This document shows, piece by piece, positions 17,467-25,582 of a DNA stretch of 64,000 bases. Position 1 is the first letter of the stretch. The number at the start of each line of letters is the position of its first letter. Made by a program: the position numbers and the translations under genes. Source of the DNA: Gordonia sp. SL306 (GTDB lineage: Bacteria; Actinomycetota; Actinomycetes; Mycobacteriales; Mycobacteriaceae); assembly GCF_026625785.1 (NCBI RefSeq), contig NZ_CP113063.1, positions 1,488,001 to 1,552,000 on the forward strand, read 5' to 3'. Under the pieces are notes generated by a model. That model did not search any database and was not told the DNA's origin. It saw nothing but the letters and a program-made list of their open reading frames with translations.

Positions 17467-19170
17467 TCAGGCCGCGTCGACGGTCTCCGGAGCCCCGATC
17501 GGCTTGCCCTGTCGGAGCGGCAGCTCCTTCCAGGTGATGGTGCCGACGATCGCGAGCAGCGACATGATCGACACCGCGAGGAAGACCCGGTCCATCGAAT
17601 CGGCGAATCCCTCCTTGATCGGCGCAGCGAGCTCGGTCGGCAGCTTTTCGATCACCGACGTGTCACTCATCACGCCGTCCGAGGACGACGATGCCGCACC
17701 CGGGTTCTGCGACGCCGCGACCAGCGACTTCCCGAACCCACTGACCTGCGGATCACTGCTCTGCGCAGCCTGCACCACGGCCGTGCGGTACTCCGGCTGC
17801 GAGGCCGCCGACGTCATCTCGTCCTTGATGTTCGGGCCCATGAAGGAGAACAGCAGCGAGAAGAACACCGCGACACCGAGCGTGCCACCCATCTGCCGGA
17901 AGAACGTCGCGGTTCCGGTGGAGAGCCCCATGTCCTTGGGCGGCAGGATGTTCTGCATCGCCAGGGTGATCGGCTGCATCAGGTTGCCGAGGCCGAAGCC
18001 CAGCAGCGCCGCCATCAGCATCACCAGATAGACCGGCGTCCCGGTGCCGACCAGGTGCAGCAGGAATGTCGCCGACGTGATCAGCACGGCGCCGATGATG
18101 GTGAAGACCTTGTAGCGCCCGGTCCGCGATATCAGCTGGCCGGACACGATCGAACCGGTCATCAGCCCGAGCACCATCGGCAGCATCTGGAGGCCGGCGA
18201 CCATCGGGCTCGACCCCCGCAGCACCTGGAAGTACTGCGGCAGCATCGAGATACCGCCGAACATCACCGCACCGACGATGACGGACACCACGATGCCCTG
18301 GCTGAACACACGGTTCTGGAACACCCGCAGCGGGATGAGTGCCTGGTCGCCCATCTTGTGCTCGATCCAGATGAAGGCCCCGATGCCGATCACGCCGATG
18401 GCGTAGCAGAGCATCGCCAACCCGGAGGTCCAGCCCCACTCACGACCCTGCTCGGCGACGATCAGCAGTGGCGCAACGGCCACGGCGAGTGCCGTCGCAC
18501 CCCAGTAGTCGGTGCGTCCGCCGACGCCCTTCTGCTGGTCGTAGTTGAGCACCTTGTAGACCACGAACAGCGCGACGAGCCCGATCGGGACGTTCACCAG
18601 GAACACCCAGCGCCAGCCGGAGACCCAGAGAATCGACGCCTGCCCGGCGAACAGTCCGCCGAGGACCGGGCCCAGAACGCTGGACGTGCCGAACACGGCC
18701 AGGAAGTAGCCCTGGTACTTCGCACGTTCACGCGGCGGCACGATGTCGCCGATGGTGGTCAGCGCGAGCGTCATCAGACCGCCGGCACCCAGGCCCTGGA
18801 ATGCGCGGAACGCGGCCAGCTCGTACATCGACGTCGCGATACTGCACAGCAGCGATCCCACGATGAAGATCGAGATGGCCAGCAGGAAGAACGGTTTACG
18901 ACCGTAGAGGTCGGAGAGCTTGCCGTAGAGCGGTGTCACGATGGTCGCCGTGACCAGGTACGCGGTGGTCACCCACGCCTGCATGTCGTAACCCTGCAAG
19001 TCGTCGGCGATGGTGCGGATCGCGGTCGACACGATGGTCTGATCGAGTGCCGCGAGGAACATCCCCATCATGAGGCCCGCGAGGATCGTCAGGATCTGAC
19101 GATGCGTCAGTCCTGCGCCCGCGACCTCGTCGGGAGCCGCCGTGTCCACGGCGGCCGTTGATTCTGTCAT
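17467..19170 (-). CDS. DHA2-family multidrug MFS transporter
   Basis: A 567-residue proton-driven exporter with about 14 membrane helices. The DHA2 signatures include LAALDQTIVSTAIRTIADDL in the first helix region, the LYGKLSDLYGRKPFFL loop, and VFGTSSVLGPVLGGLFAG with the motif C pattern. The last 80 residues before the final helix form a soluble Ser/Ala-rich loop (ASSSSDGVMSDTS). It lies directly after a MarR gene with an ATGA overlap, so the regulator and the pump form one repressible unit. The substrate is unknown. Confidence 0.9.
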   Translation of the reverse strand: MTESTAAVDTAAPDEVAGAGLTHRQILTILAGLMMGMFLAALDQTIVSTAIRTIADDLQGYDMQAWVTTAYLVTATIVTPLYGKLSDLYGRKPFFLLAISIFIVGSLLCSIATSMYELAAFRAFQGLGAGGLMTLALTTIGDIVPPRERAKYQGYFLAVFGTSSVLGPVLGGLFAGQASILWVSGWRWVFLVNVPIGLVALFVVYKVLNYDQQKGVGGRTDYWGATALAVAVAPLLIVAEQGREWGWTSGLAMLCYAIGVIGIGAFIWIEHKMGDQALIPLRVFQNRVFSQGIVVSVIVGAVMFGGISMLPQYFQVLRGSSPMVAGLQMLPMVLGLMTGSIVSGQLISRTGRYKVFTIIGAVLITSATFLLHLVGTGTPVYLVMLMAALLGFGLGNLMQPITLAMQNILPPKDMGLSTGTATFFRQMGGTLGVAVFFSLLFSFMGPNIKDEMTSAASQPEYRTAVVQAAQSSDPQVSGFGKSLVAASQNPGAASSSSDGVMSDTSVIEKLPTELAAPIKEGFADSMDRVFLAVSIMSLLAIVGTITWKELPLRQGKPIGAPETVDAA

Positions 19171-19673
19171 GCCTGTCCTTTCACAAAGTCTGTTATCGCC
19201 CGCGGCGCCTCATCGGTCTTGGCGCACGGCGGCGCGATGACGGATTCGGCGGCATCGACGAAGCGACTGAGCAGACGCACCAACGTCGCGAGCTCGTCGT
19301 CGGTCCAGTCCGACATCGCATCGTCCATCGCGGTCCGGCGCACCATCCGCATGGCCTCGACCCGTTCGCGCCCGGCATCGGTGATCACGAGCAGAGTCGC
19401 GCGGCCATCCGCGGGATCCGCCTCACGCCGCACCAGCCCGAGTTCGACGAGCTGCGCCACGTGGCGGCTCACCGTCGAGGGATCGGCGTTGAGGCTCTCC
19501 GCCAGCTCACGTGAGCGCATCGACTCGCGAGCGAGGTGGAAGAGGCCTTTGAACGCGGCCGTCTCGAACTCCCCGTCCGCGGTCTTGAACGTCGTGTGGA
19601 CCGCACGGTCGCGCAGGCGCATGTACCGGGAGAGCACATCGAACAGATCATCGACGGCTTTTTGATCGAGCAT
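19167..19673 (-). CDS. MarR-family transcriptional regulator of the DHA2 exporter
   Basis: A 168-residue winged-helix regulator. The recognition region LAESLNADPSTVSRHVAQLVELGLVRREADPADGRATLLVITDAG is at about residues 60-105, with the Asp-X-Arg wing typical of MarR. The ATG at 19673 follows GGAGGGG; an upstream in-frame codon would add fifteen residues. It overlaps the transporter start (ATGA). The two near-palindromic sites at 19715-19743 just upstream are the likely autoregulatory operator, so the pump would be induced when a ligand releases the regulator. Confidence 0.9.
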   Translation of the reverse strand: MLDQKAVDDLFDVLSRYMRLRDRAVHTTFKTADGEFETAAFKGLFHLARESMRSRELAESLNADPSTVSRHVAQLVELGLVRREADPADGRATLLVITDAGRERVEAMRMVRRTAMDDAMSDWTDDELATLVRLLSRFVDAAESVIAPPCAKTDEAPRAITDFVKGQA

Positions 19674-19714
19674 GCCCGTCCCCTCCCTGAGATCAGCGAT
19701 TTTACTTTCTCTTT

Positions 19715-19743
19715 GCAATTAGTTGCTGACTGCAATTAGTTGC
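19715..19743. promoter_or_regulatory. duplicated GCAATTAGTTGC, probable MarR operator
   Basis: GCAATTAGTTGC occurs at 19715-19726 and again at 19732-19743, with start points 17 bp apart; each copy has GCAA/TTGC symmetry. The pair lies 42 bp upstream of the marR start codon in an AT-rich promoter patch (TTTTACTTTC), where a repressor would block RNA polymerase. Confidence 0.65.
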
Positions 19744-19802
19744 CGATCGCAAGTATGCGCTCGACCTCCGGCTGAATGCAACCTGGCCTACGATGAGAAC
19801 CC

Positions 19803-20837
19803 GTGACTCCCCAGCCGCCGGCCACCGCGGGCAACCGCCCACATTTCACTTCCATGCCTGACCTGGCACTTCGCGACCTCGGAGGCGCGGTGGTGTGGAC
19901 CAACGACGATCTGTTCGCGGAGGCGCAGAACCTGATCAAGACGGCAGCCGCCCAGTATCAGCCGGCGACCTTCGGCCACAAGGGACAGGTGTACGACGGG
20001 TGGGAAACCCGTCGTCGCCGCGTGGGTGGCGTCGACCAGGCCATCGTGCGACTCGGCGCACCCGGCGTGATCTACGGCGTGGTGGTCGACACGTCGTGGT
20101 TCAAGGGCAACTACCCGCCGTTCATCTCCGTGGAGGCCGCCGCCGTCGAGGGCGTCGTCTCCGTGGATCAGCTCCTCGACGACGTCGAGTGGGTGACGAT
20201 CGTCGAGAAGACCGCGGCCGAGGGCGACACCCGCAATCCGTTCAAGGTCGACGCCAAGGATCGCTTCACCCACGTCCGGCTGACCATGCACCCCGACGGC
20301 GGCGTCGCGCGCTTCCGGGTCCACGGACGCGGCGTACCCAATCCACACTTCTTCCGGTACGGCCACTTCGACCTCGCGGCACTGGAGAACGGCGGCCTGA
20401 TCACCGCGTGTTCCAATATGTTCTACAGCTCGCCCAACAATCTGCTGATGCCCGGCCGGGCGCGCAACATGGGCGAGGGCTGGGAGACCTCACGCCGTCG
20501 CGACGAGGGCAACGACTGGGTGCAGGTCCGCCTCGCCGGACGCGGGCAGGTCAGTCTCATCGAACTCGACACGAGCTATTTCCTGGGCAACGCACCGGGA
20601 GCCGCCATGATCCGCGGTCGCGACGGCGAGGACGGCGAATGGTTCGAGATGTTGCCGCGCACCGACTTACAGCCCGACACCCGGCACCGTTTCGTCGTCG
20701 ACCTCGATCGCCCGATGACCGAGGCCCGGATGGACATCTACCCCGACGGCGGGATGGCCCGCTTCAAGCTCTACGGAACGCTGACCCCCGACGCCGAGGC
20801 CGATCTCGTCGAGCAGTGGGAGCGCGGCGAGGCCTGA
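19803..20837 (+). CDS. alc: allantoicase
   Basis: A 344-residue enzyme that hydrolyses allantoate to ureidoglycolate and urea in purine degradation. The protein is an internal duplication of two allantoicase domains. TFGHKGQVYDGWETRRRR...VDTSWFKGNYPP in the first half is matched by RNMGEGWETSRRR...LDTSYFLGNAPG in the second, and each half ends with MHPDGGVARFRVHG or IYPDGGMARFKLYG. No other urate or allantoin gene is in the window, so the rest of the pathway must lie elsewhere. The GTG at 19803 is the first reasonable start. Confidence 0.93.
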   Translation: MTPQPPATAGNRPHFTSMPDLALRDLGGAVVWTNDDLFAEAQNLIKTAAAQYQPATFGHKGQVYDGWETRRRRVGGVDQAIVRLGAPGVIYGVVVDTSWFKGNYPPFISVEAAAVEGVVSVDQLLDDVEWVTIVEKTAAEGDTRNPFKVDAKDRFTHVRLTMHPDGGVARFRVHGRGVPNPHFFRYGHFDLAALENGGLITACSNMFYSSPNNLLMPGRARNMGEGWETSRRRDEGNDWVQVRLAGRGQVSLIELDTSYFLGNAPGAAMIRGRDGEDGEWFEMLPRTDLQPDTRHRFVVDLDRPMTEARMDIYPDGGMARFKLYGTLTPDAEADLVEQWERGEA

Positions 20838-20851
20838 GGGGCGCGGGAACG

Positions 20852-20947
20852 GTTGCCGTCGGCGGGATTTCGGTTGCCGTCGGCGAGATTTCGGTTGCCG
20901 TCGGCGAGGTCTCGGTTGCCGTCGGCGGGATTTCGGTTGCTGTCGGC
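20852..20947 (-). repeat. 21-bp phased array, type 1 core, five units
   Basis: On the plus strand GTTGCCGTCGGC starts at 20852, 20873, 20894 and 20915, and GTTGCTGTCGGC at 20936, each step exactly 21 bp. The array fills the gap between converging alc and the secreted-protein gene. Read on the minus strand, the sense strand of the gene ending at 20961, the unit is GCCGACGGCAACCGAAATCC plus one base, and a run of C follows the stop before the first unit. The plus-strand G run at 20948-20956 is a likely sequencing-error hotspot. Confidence 0.88.
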
Positions 20948-20960
20948 GGGGGGGGGCGGG

Positions 20961-22235
20961 TCAGGAAACGGTGACCTTGGTGTGCTCGACGGCGTCACCG
21001 AGGATCTTGTGCAGGTTGTAGATCGGACGATGTGATTCGAACTGGGTCTCGTAGGGGACCTTCATCTGCGCGACGAGTTGCCCGTAGTGGTTGTTGACCA
21101 TGTCCTGGTAACGCGGCAGCAGTTCAGTGGTCACGTACTTCCAGCGCAGATCGAACACCGACCAGTCCCAATCCGGGATCGGGGTCGCGATCTTCACGGT
21201 CCGGCCGTCGGCCGTCCGGCCCTCGTAGGTGTAGGAGATGAAGTCGCGCAACGCCGGAACTCCCGCCACCGACGGGGAGCCGGCGAGCGTCATCGCATAG
21301 GTCAGCGCCGAGCCGACACCGGCCGACCTGCGGTAGTTGCGCACATTGTCGAACTGCCAGCCGACCACGTCGTACTGCTCGCGGCGCAACAGCGTCCCGT
21401 TGCCCTCGGAGACCCGAGCCGGTTCGTTCGACTCGATGTCGCGCCAGGCGGCGGCGACGGTGTCGTCGACGATGCCCGCACGACGGAACTCGTCGATCCC
21501 GTCGAGGCCGTCCTTGACGAACGCGACGTGCATCGGCATGAGGTCGGAGAAGATCGCCTTCTGCATCACCAGGATCTGCTTGGAGAACCACGCCAGATCG
21601 GCCGGGGTGATCTGGTCGGCGTGGTAAGCGAGGTTCTGCAGACCCTTCGGGAACTGGCCGATGATGCCGGGTCCGGCGACCTGGGTGGCCTTCTCGATGA
21701 TCTGGGCGGCCAGCGGTTGCAGTCCACGGATGCCGTAGATGTCGCCCGCGAGGACCACATCGGCAGTGCCACCGCCGAAGTCGGCACCGACCATCCCGGC
21801 CATCCCCGCCCATTGCAGGTTCCGGTGGGCGATCTGGAAGTTCTCGTAGTAACGGTAGCTCTTGATCATGGTCGCCCGCGTCGCGTGGAATCCCTTGGCC
21901 GGATCCCAGCCGGCGAGGTCGATACCGGCGTCGGTGGTCGCCTGCACGAGGCGGTACTGGAACAGCAGTGCCGCATAGCGTTTCGGCGCGATACCGCTCG
22001 CGCGGGCCTCGCGCACCAGCTGTTCGAGTTGGTGGAGATCGGTCGGCAGGGCCCGGTTGACGCCGCCGCCGTACTGGTCGGCGAACCGGTTCGTCAGCGG
22101 CAGGTCGAGGTAGCGCGTCACGGTACCGGCGTGTGCGGGCGCCGCCAGCGAGACACCGCCGATCAGCGCGCCCATCACGGCAACGACGGCCACGGCCAGG
22201 CGGCCGGCCCGCGACACAGTACTTCCCCGATGCAT
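20961..22235 (-). CDS. secreted protein of unknown function
   Basis: A 424-residue protein with a clear signal peptide (MHRGSTVSRAGRLAVAVVAVM...SLAAPAHA) and a mature chain without further membrane segments. The body is rich in aromatic residues and helical, with stretches such as GFHATRATMIKSYRYYENFQIAHRNLQ, MPMHVAFVKDGLDGIDEFRRAGI and YQDMVNNHYGQLVAQMK. I did not recognise a family or catalytic motif. The ATG at 22235 is preceded by GAGGGGG at good spacing. It converges with alc and is followed by the five-unit 21-bp array. Confidence 0.75.
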   Translation of the reverse strand: MHRGSTVSRAGRLAVAVVAVMGALIGGVSLAAPAHAGTVTRYLDLPLTNRFADQYGGGVNRALPTDLHQLEQLVREARASGIAPKRYAALLFQYRLVQATTDAGIDLAGWDPAKGFHATRATMIKSYRYYENFQIAHRNLQWAGMAGMVGADFGGGTADVVLAGDIYGIRGLQPLAAQIIEKATQVAGPGIIGQFPKGLQNLAYHADQITPADLAWFSKQILVMQKAIFSDLMPMHVAFVKDGLDGIDEFRRAGIVDDTVAAAWRDIESNEPARVSEGNGTLLRREQYDVVGWQFDNVRNYRRSAGVGSALTYAMTLAGSPSVAGVPALRDFISYTYEGRTADGRTVKIATPIPDWDWSVFDLRWKYVTTELLPRYQDMVNNHYGQLVAQMKVPYETQFESHRPIYNLHKILGDAVEHTKVTVS

Positions 22236-22311
22236 GCGTTCCCCCTCGCCGGTCATCCCCTATGACCGAGACGGCAGAACCGTACTGACCAGTGCGAAGC
22301 AGTGTCAACAC

Positions 22312-22356
22312 AGCCCGGGGTGAGACGAAACACATCACCGGTCTCACTCCCGGGCT
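22312..22356 (-). terminator. long stem-loop after the PLP enzyme operon
   Basis: AGCCCGGGGTGAGAC (22312-22326) pairs with GTCTCACTCCCGGGCT (22341-22356) with one bulged base and a 14-base loop. It lies 16 bp beyond the stop of the luciferase-like fragment gene on the minus strand and is placed to end that transcript. Confidence 0.65.
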
Positions 22357-22371
22357 GTCGATGTCGAGGCG

Positions 22372-22866
22372 TCAGGCGACGCGTCCCCGAGCGGGATCCA
22401 GGACGGGAAGCACCTGCTCGCGTACCCGGGCCGTGGTGGCCGAACCGTCGAGCGGCACGATGATGACCGCGTCGGCGATCTCGGCCACATAGATGTCGCG
22501 GATCAGCGAGACCAGCCCGTGTGGCGTCCCGACGTACCGGATCGTCTCGGGTTCGTCCGCGACCGTCGGGCGGTCGTCGAGATCGGCGGATGCGCGCGCC
22601 GATGCCGGATGCGGGGCGATGGCCGCCTCCACCTCCAGCGCGACGACGAAGTTCGCCTGATCATTCACACCGGCCCGCAGCAGCGACCGGGCCCGCTGCG
22701 CATCGCGCAGGGTCGGCCGCCGCACGACGATCGGGAACGTCCTCGCCGAGGCGTCCCCCGCCAGGGCGACCTGCAGTCCCGGGCGCCCGATACTGATCGT
22801 CGACGACGGGCGGGCGTATTCGATCGTCTCGGTTCTCTCGATCGTCCTGGTTCTCTCGATCGTCAT
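22372..22866 (-). CDS. luciferase-like monooxygenase C-terminal fragment
   Basis: A 164-residue protein. Its last 100 residues look like the C-terminal part of F420/FMN-dependent luciferase-like oxidoreductases: FVVALEVEAAIAPHPASARASADLDD, ETIRYVGTPHGLVSLIRDIYVAEIADAVIIVPL and VREQVLPVLDP. The N-terminal two thirds of the barrel are missing, so a free-standing monooxygenase is unlikely. The first 20 residues are a short tandem repeat (TIERTR, TIERTE, TIEYAR) from an 18-bp DNA repeat. It overlaps the PLP enzyme gene (ATGA), so it shares the SAM-IV leader. It could be a degraded remnant or a subunit-like partner. Confidence 0.55.
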   Translation of the reverse strand: MTIERTRTIERTETIEYARPSSTISIGRPGLQVALAGDASARTFPIVVRRPTLRDAQRARSLLRAGVNDQANFVVALEVEAAIAPHPASARASADLDDRPTVADEPETIRYVGTPHGLVSLIRDIYVAEIADAVIIVPLDGSATTARVREQVLPVLDPARGRVA

Positions 22867-24215
22867 CGTGCCCTCGCTCTCGTGGTCAATCTCGCCAGCG
22901 CGCCGACGAGGCGGTCGATGTCGCCGGAGCCGGTCCCGAGTCCGAAGCTCGCCCGCACCGCGCCGTCCGGATACCCCAGACGGTTCAACAGCGGGTGCGC
23001 GCAGAACTTCCCGTCGCGGACCCCGATTCCCGCGCTCTCGCTGAGGAACACGGCCGCCTCACGCGGCGTGCAGCCATCGACGTCGAAGCCCGCGATACCG
23101 ACCCGGTCGGTCGAGTCCTCGAAGATCCGCAGCTCCGTGACACCGTCGATCGTCGCCAGCCCGTCGTCGAGCCGTGCGCGCAGTAGTTCTTCGTGCAATC
23201 CGATGTGCTCGAATCCGACGGCGTCGAGCGCCTCACATGCGGCCGCGATGGCCACGGCCCCGAGCACATTCGGCGAACCCGCCTCGTGCCGGGCCGGGCC
23301 GCCGTGCCACTCGATCGCGGTGTCGGCGCCGGTCTCGCCGAAGGAGACGCTCGCCGATGCGCCGCCGCCGGCGAGATAGGGCTCGGCGGCGTCGAGCCAG
23401 TCCTGGCGTCCGATCAGCACGCCCGCCCCGAACGGCGCATAGAGCTTGTGTCCGGAGAAGACCAGGTAGTCGATGCCGTGACCGACCATCGACACCCGAC
23501 GGTGGGCGACGAGTTGGGCCGCGTCGATGAGGATGCGCGCGCCGTTGCGGTGGGCGATCGATGCCAGTCGACCGATCGGCAGCACCTCACCGGTGACATT
23601 CGACGCCGCGGTGACGGCCAGCAACGCGGCAGGCGCCGCGGCGAGTTCGGCCTCCAGCGCCGCGAGGGTGTCGTCGATGGTCGCGCACGCACCGACCACG
23701 CGCACGCGCGACGACCCGTCGCGATCGGGCGCGCACCATGGCAGCAGGTTGGCGTGATGTTCGATGTCGAGCACCACCACGTCACCGCGGGTCGCATGGG
23801 CTGCGAGGTTGATGGCGTCGGTGGTGCCGCGCGTGAAGACCACGGCGTCGTCGGCGCGTGCCCGGACGAATCCCCGGATCACCTCGCGGGCCTGCTCGTA
23901 GCGGGCCGTGGTGACCTGGGACAGGTGGCCTGCACCCCGGTGGACGCTGGCGTACTGCGACAACGAGTTCGTGACGGTCTGCGCCACCGCGGCCAACGCC
24001 GGCGCGCTCGCCGCGTAGTCGAGGTTGGCGTAACGCACCGTCTCGCCGGTCGAGCACGGCACGCACTCGTCGGCACCGACGACCTGCGCCAACGGCGGGA
24101 TCGTCTCGGTGTCGACGACCGGGGTGTGGCGAGGCGACAGCGCTGGGGTGGTGAGGGGCGCCGGGTTGGTGAAGGGCGCCGCAGTTGTGAAGGGCGCCGA
24201 AAGGACAGCAGTCAT
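22863..24215 (-). CDS. class V PLP-dependent enzyme (cysteine desulfurase/epimerase type)
   Basis: A 450-residue fold-type I PLP enzyme. Core motifs are LDYAASAPALAAV, VVFTRGTTDAINLAAH, LDIEHHANLLPWCA, ILIDAAQLVAHRRVSM and the PLP lysine in VFSGHKLYAPFGAGVLIGR; the C-terminal domain ends with VRASFGLGTG. This pattern fits cysteine desulfurase/isopenicillin epimerase relatives that act on sulfur amino acids. The first 50 residues are a repetitive Ala/Pro/Thr leader. The ATG at 24215 has AGGAG upstream. A SAM-IV riboswitch precedes it, so expression should fall when S-adenosylmethionine is plentiful; the substrate is inferred to be sulfur-linked. Confidence 0.8.
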   Translation of the reverse strand: MTAVLSAPFTTAAPFTNPAPLTTPALSPRHTPVVDTETIPPLAQVVGADECVPCSTGETVRYANLDYAASAPALAAVAQTVTNSLSQYASVHRGAGHLSQVTTARYEQAREVIRGFVRARADDAVVFTRGTTDAINLAAHATRGDVVVLDIEHHANLLPWCAPDRDGSSRVRVVGACATIDDTLAALEAELAAAPAALLAVTAASNVTGEVLPIGRLASIAHRNGARILIDAAQLVAHRRVSMVGHGIDYLVFSGHKLYAPFGAGVLIGRQDWLDAAEPYLAGGGASASVSFGETGADTAIEWHGGPARHEAGSPNVLGAVAIAAACEALDAVGFEHIGLHEELLRARLDDGLATIDGVTELRIFEDSTDRVGIAGFDVDGCTPREAAVFLSESAGIGVRDGKFCAHPLLNRLGYPDGAVRASFGLGTGSGDIDRLVGALARLTTRARAR

Positions 24216-24261
24216 GACAAATAGCTCCTGAGGAATCCGCACTTGCCGTGATCACTTCGAA

Positions 24262-24352
24262 CACGGCCGGGTCGTCACCCGGAGCACCCCACCGCGGAGG
24301 AGGGTTGCCGACCAGCGAGCCGGGGCTTGTCACTGGCACTCATGACCCACGT
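24262..24352 (-). ncRNA. SAM-IV riboswitch
   Basis: On the minus strand the leader contains the consecutive segments GGTCATGAGTGCCAG, ACAAGCCCCGGC, GCTGGTCGGCAACCCTCC, CGCGGTGGGGTGCTCCGGG and TGACGACC. These match the conserved core of SAM-IV riboswitches known from Streptomyces and Mycobacteriales. GGTCATG and GACGACC can form the closing helix, and GGCAACCCTCC...GGTGGGGTGC is the signature of the SAM-binding core. It lies 47-137 bp upstream of the PLP enzyme start on the same strand. The family senses S-adenosylmethionine; the switching mode here (translation or transcription) is not visible. Confidence 0.9.
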
Positions 24353-24427
24353 CAAGATTCACTGATCGCGCCTCGACGTGTCAATTTTCACTCACCGTGC
24401 GCAAAAGCCCGGCGGTAGCGTGAAGCC

Positions 24428-25546
24428 ATGGTCAACCCCGACGCCGACGGCGCGGAACCCGATGTGTTCATCCTGTCGCGGCCGACCGGCTCGGTGGTGG
24501 CGAACGGTGTTCGTCGTGGTTTCGTCGACGCCCGTGCGGCCGCGGAGGCCCTGCGCACCGGCGCCGTCGATGCCGTCGTCGGCGCGATCCCGTTCGACGT
24601 CGACGATCCCGCCGCCCTGATCGCCCCCGGCACCCTCGTCCACTCCGCACGGCCCGTGGCCGGATCGACGGGTGCGCCGCATCAGGTGCTGTCGATGTCG
24701 CTCCACCCCGACCAGTCGGCCCATCGTGACCGGGTCGAACGCGCGATCAAACGGATCGCCGACGGCGAGCTGGACAAGGTGGTGCTGGCACGATCGGTCG
24801 ATATGACCCTCGACCCGGCGGTCGACGTCGACGACCTGATCCGGGCTCTGGCGCATGGCAATTCGGAGGGTAATGCGTTCGGCATCGACATCGGGGCGGC
24901 ACGAGGAAGCGGCGGCTGGCTCCTCGGCGCGAGTCCGGAGTTGTTGGTGCGCAAGCAAGGTCGGACGGTGACCTGCCATCCGTACGCCGGCTCGGCGCCG
25001 CGTTCCGCGGATCCCGCAACCGACCGTGCCGCCGCAGACGCGCTGGCCGCATCAGCCAAGGACCGGACCGAGCATGCGTTCGTCGTCGACTACCTCAGGG
25101 ATCGCCTGGCCCCACACTGCGCGGAGATCACCGTGCCGTCGTCGCCGGAGTTGCGCTCGACCGGCGAGATCTGGCATCTGGCGACGCCCATCCACGGCAT
25201 CCTCCGCGACGACGCCATGACCGCCCTGGACCTCGCTCTGCTGCTGAGCCCCACGCCGGCGGTTTGTGGAACACCCAGTGACCTTGCCGCCCAGTTCATC
25301 CGGGACGTCGAGGGCGAGCGCGGCCTCTACGGCGGAGCGATCGGCTGGTGCGACGGCGCCGGGGACGGCGAATGGATGGTGACGATCCGCTGCCTGGAGC
25401 TGACCGCGGATCGACGCAGCCTGCGCACCTGGGCGGGGGGCGGCATCGTCGCGCAGTCCGACCCGGGCGCCGAGGTCGACGAGACAACGGCCAAACTGCG
25501 GACGGTGTTCAACGCGCTGGGGATAGAGCAAGCCGCCAACCGCTGA
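24428..25546 (+). CDS. isochorismate synthase (EntC/DhbC type)
   Basis: A 372-residue chorismate-utilising enzyme that converts chorismate to isochorismate, the entry to 2,3-dihydroxybenzoate or salicylate siderophores or to menaquinone. Motifs seen are KVVLARSVDM with the conserved Lys, GASPELLVRKQGRTVTCHPYAGSAPR, the STGEIWHLATPIHG strand, PTPAVCGTP and ERGLYGGAIGWCD with the Mg-binding Glu. The order matches isochorismate synthases rather than anthranilate synthase. It is divergent from the riboswitch-controlled operon. The iron-uptake genes 2-9 kb further make a siderophore role plausible, but no other siderophore synthesis gene is present. Confidence 0.85.
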   Translation: MVNPDADGAEPDVFILSRPTGSVVANGVRRGFVDARAAAEALRTGAVDAVVGAIPFDVDDPAALIAPGTLVHSARPVAGSTGAPHQVLSMSLHPDQSAHRDRVERAIKRIADGELDKVVLARSVDMTLDPAVDVDDLIRALAHGNSEGNAFGIDIGAARGSGGWLLGASPELLVRKQGRTVTCHPYAGSAPRSADPATDRAAADALAASAKDRTEHAFVVDYLRDRLAPHCAEITVPSSPELRSTGEIWHLATPIHGILRDDAMTALDLALLLSPTPAVCGTPSDLAAQFIRDVEGERGLYGGAIGWCDGAGDGEWMVTIRCLELTADRRSLRTWAGGGIVAQSDPGAEVDETTAKLRTVFNALGIEQAANR

Positions 25547-25582
25547 TCGAGCCCACCGAGAACGAGATCCGCCGACCGCCCG

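Noticed and set aside
20948..20956. G run at the end of the 20.9-kb array as a G-quadruplex
   Set aside because: It is a single homopolymer without four separated G tracts and more probably reflects the C-rich leader of the array or a sequencing length error.
22800..22866. Frameshift explanation for the luciferase-like fragment
   Set aside because: The upstream sequence in all frames is the PLP enzyme gene, so the missing N-terminal barrel is not present nearby; truncation or a true short gene is more likely.
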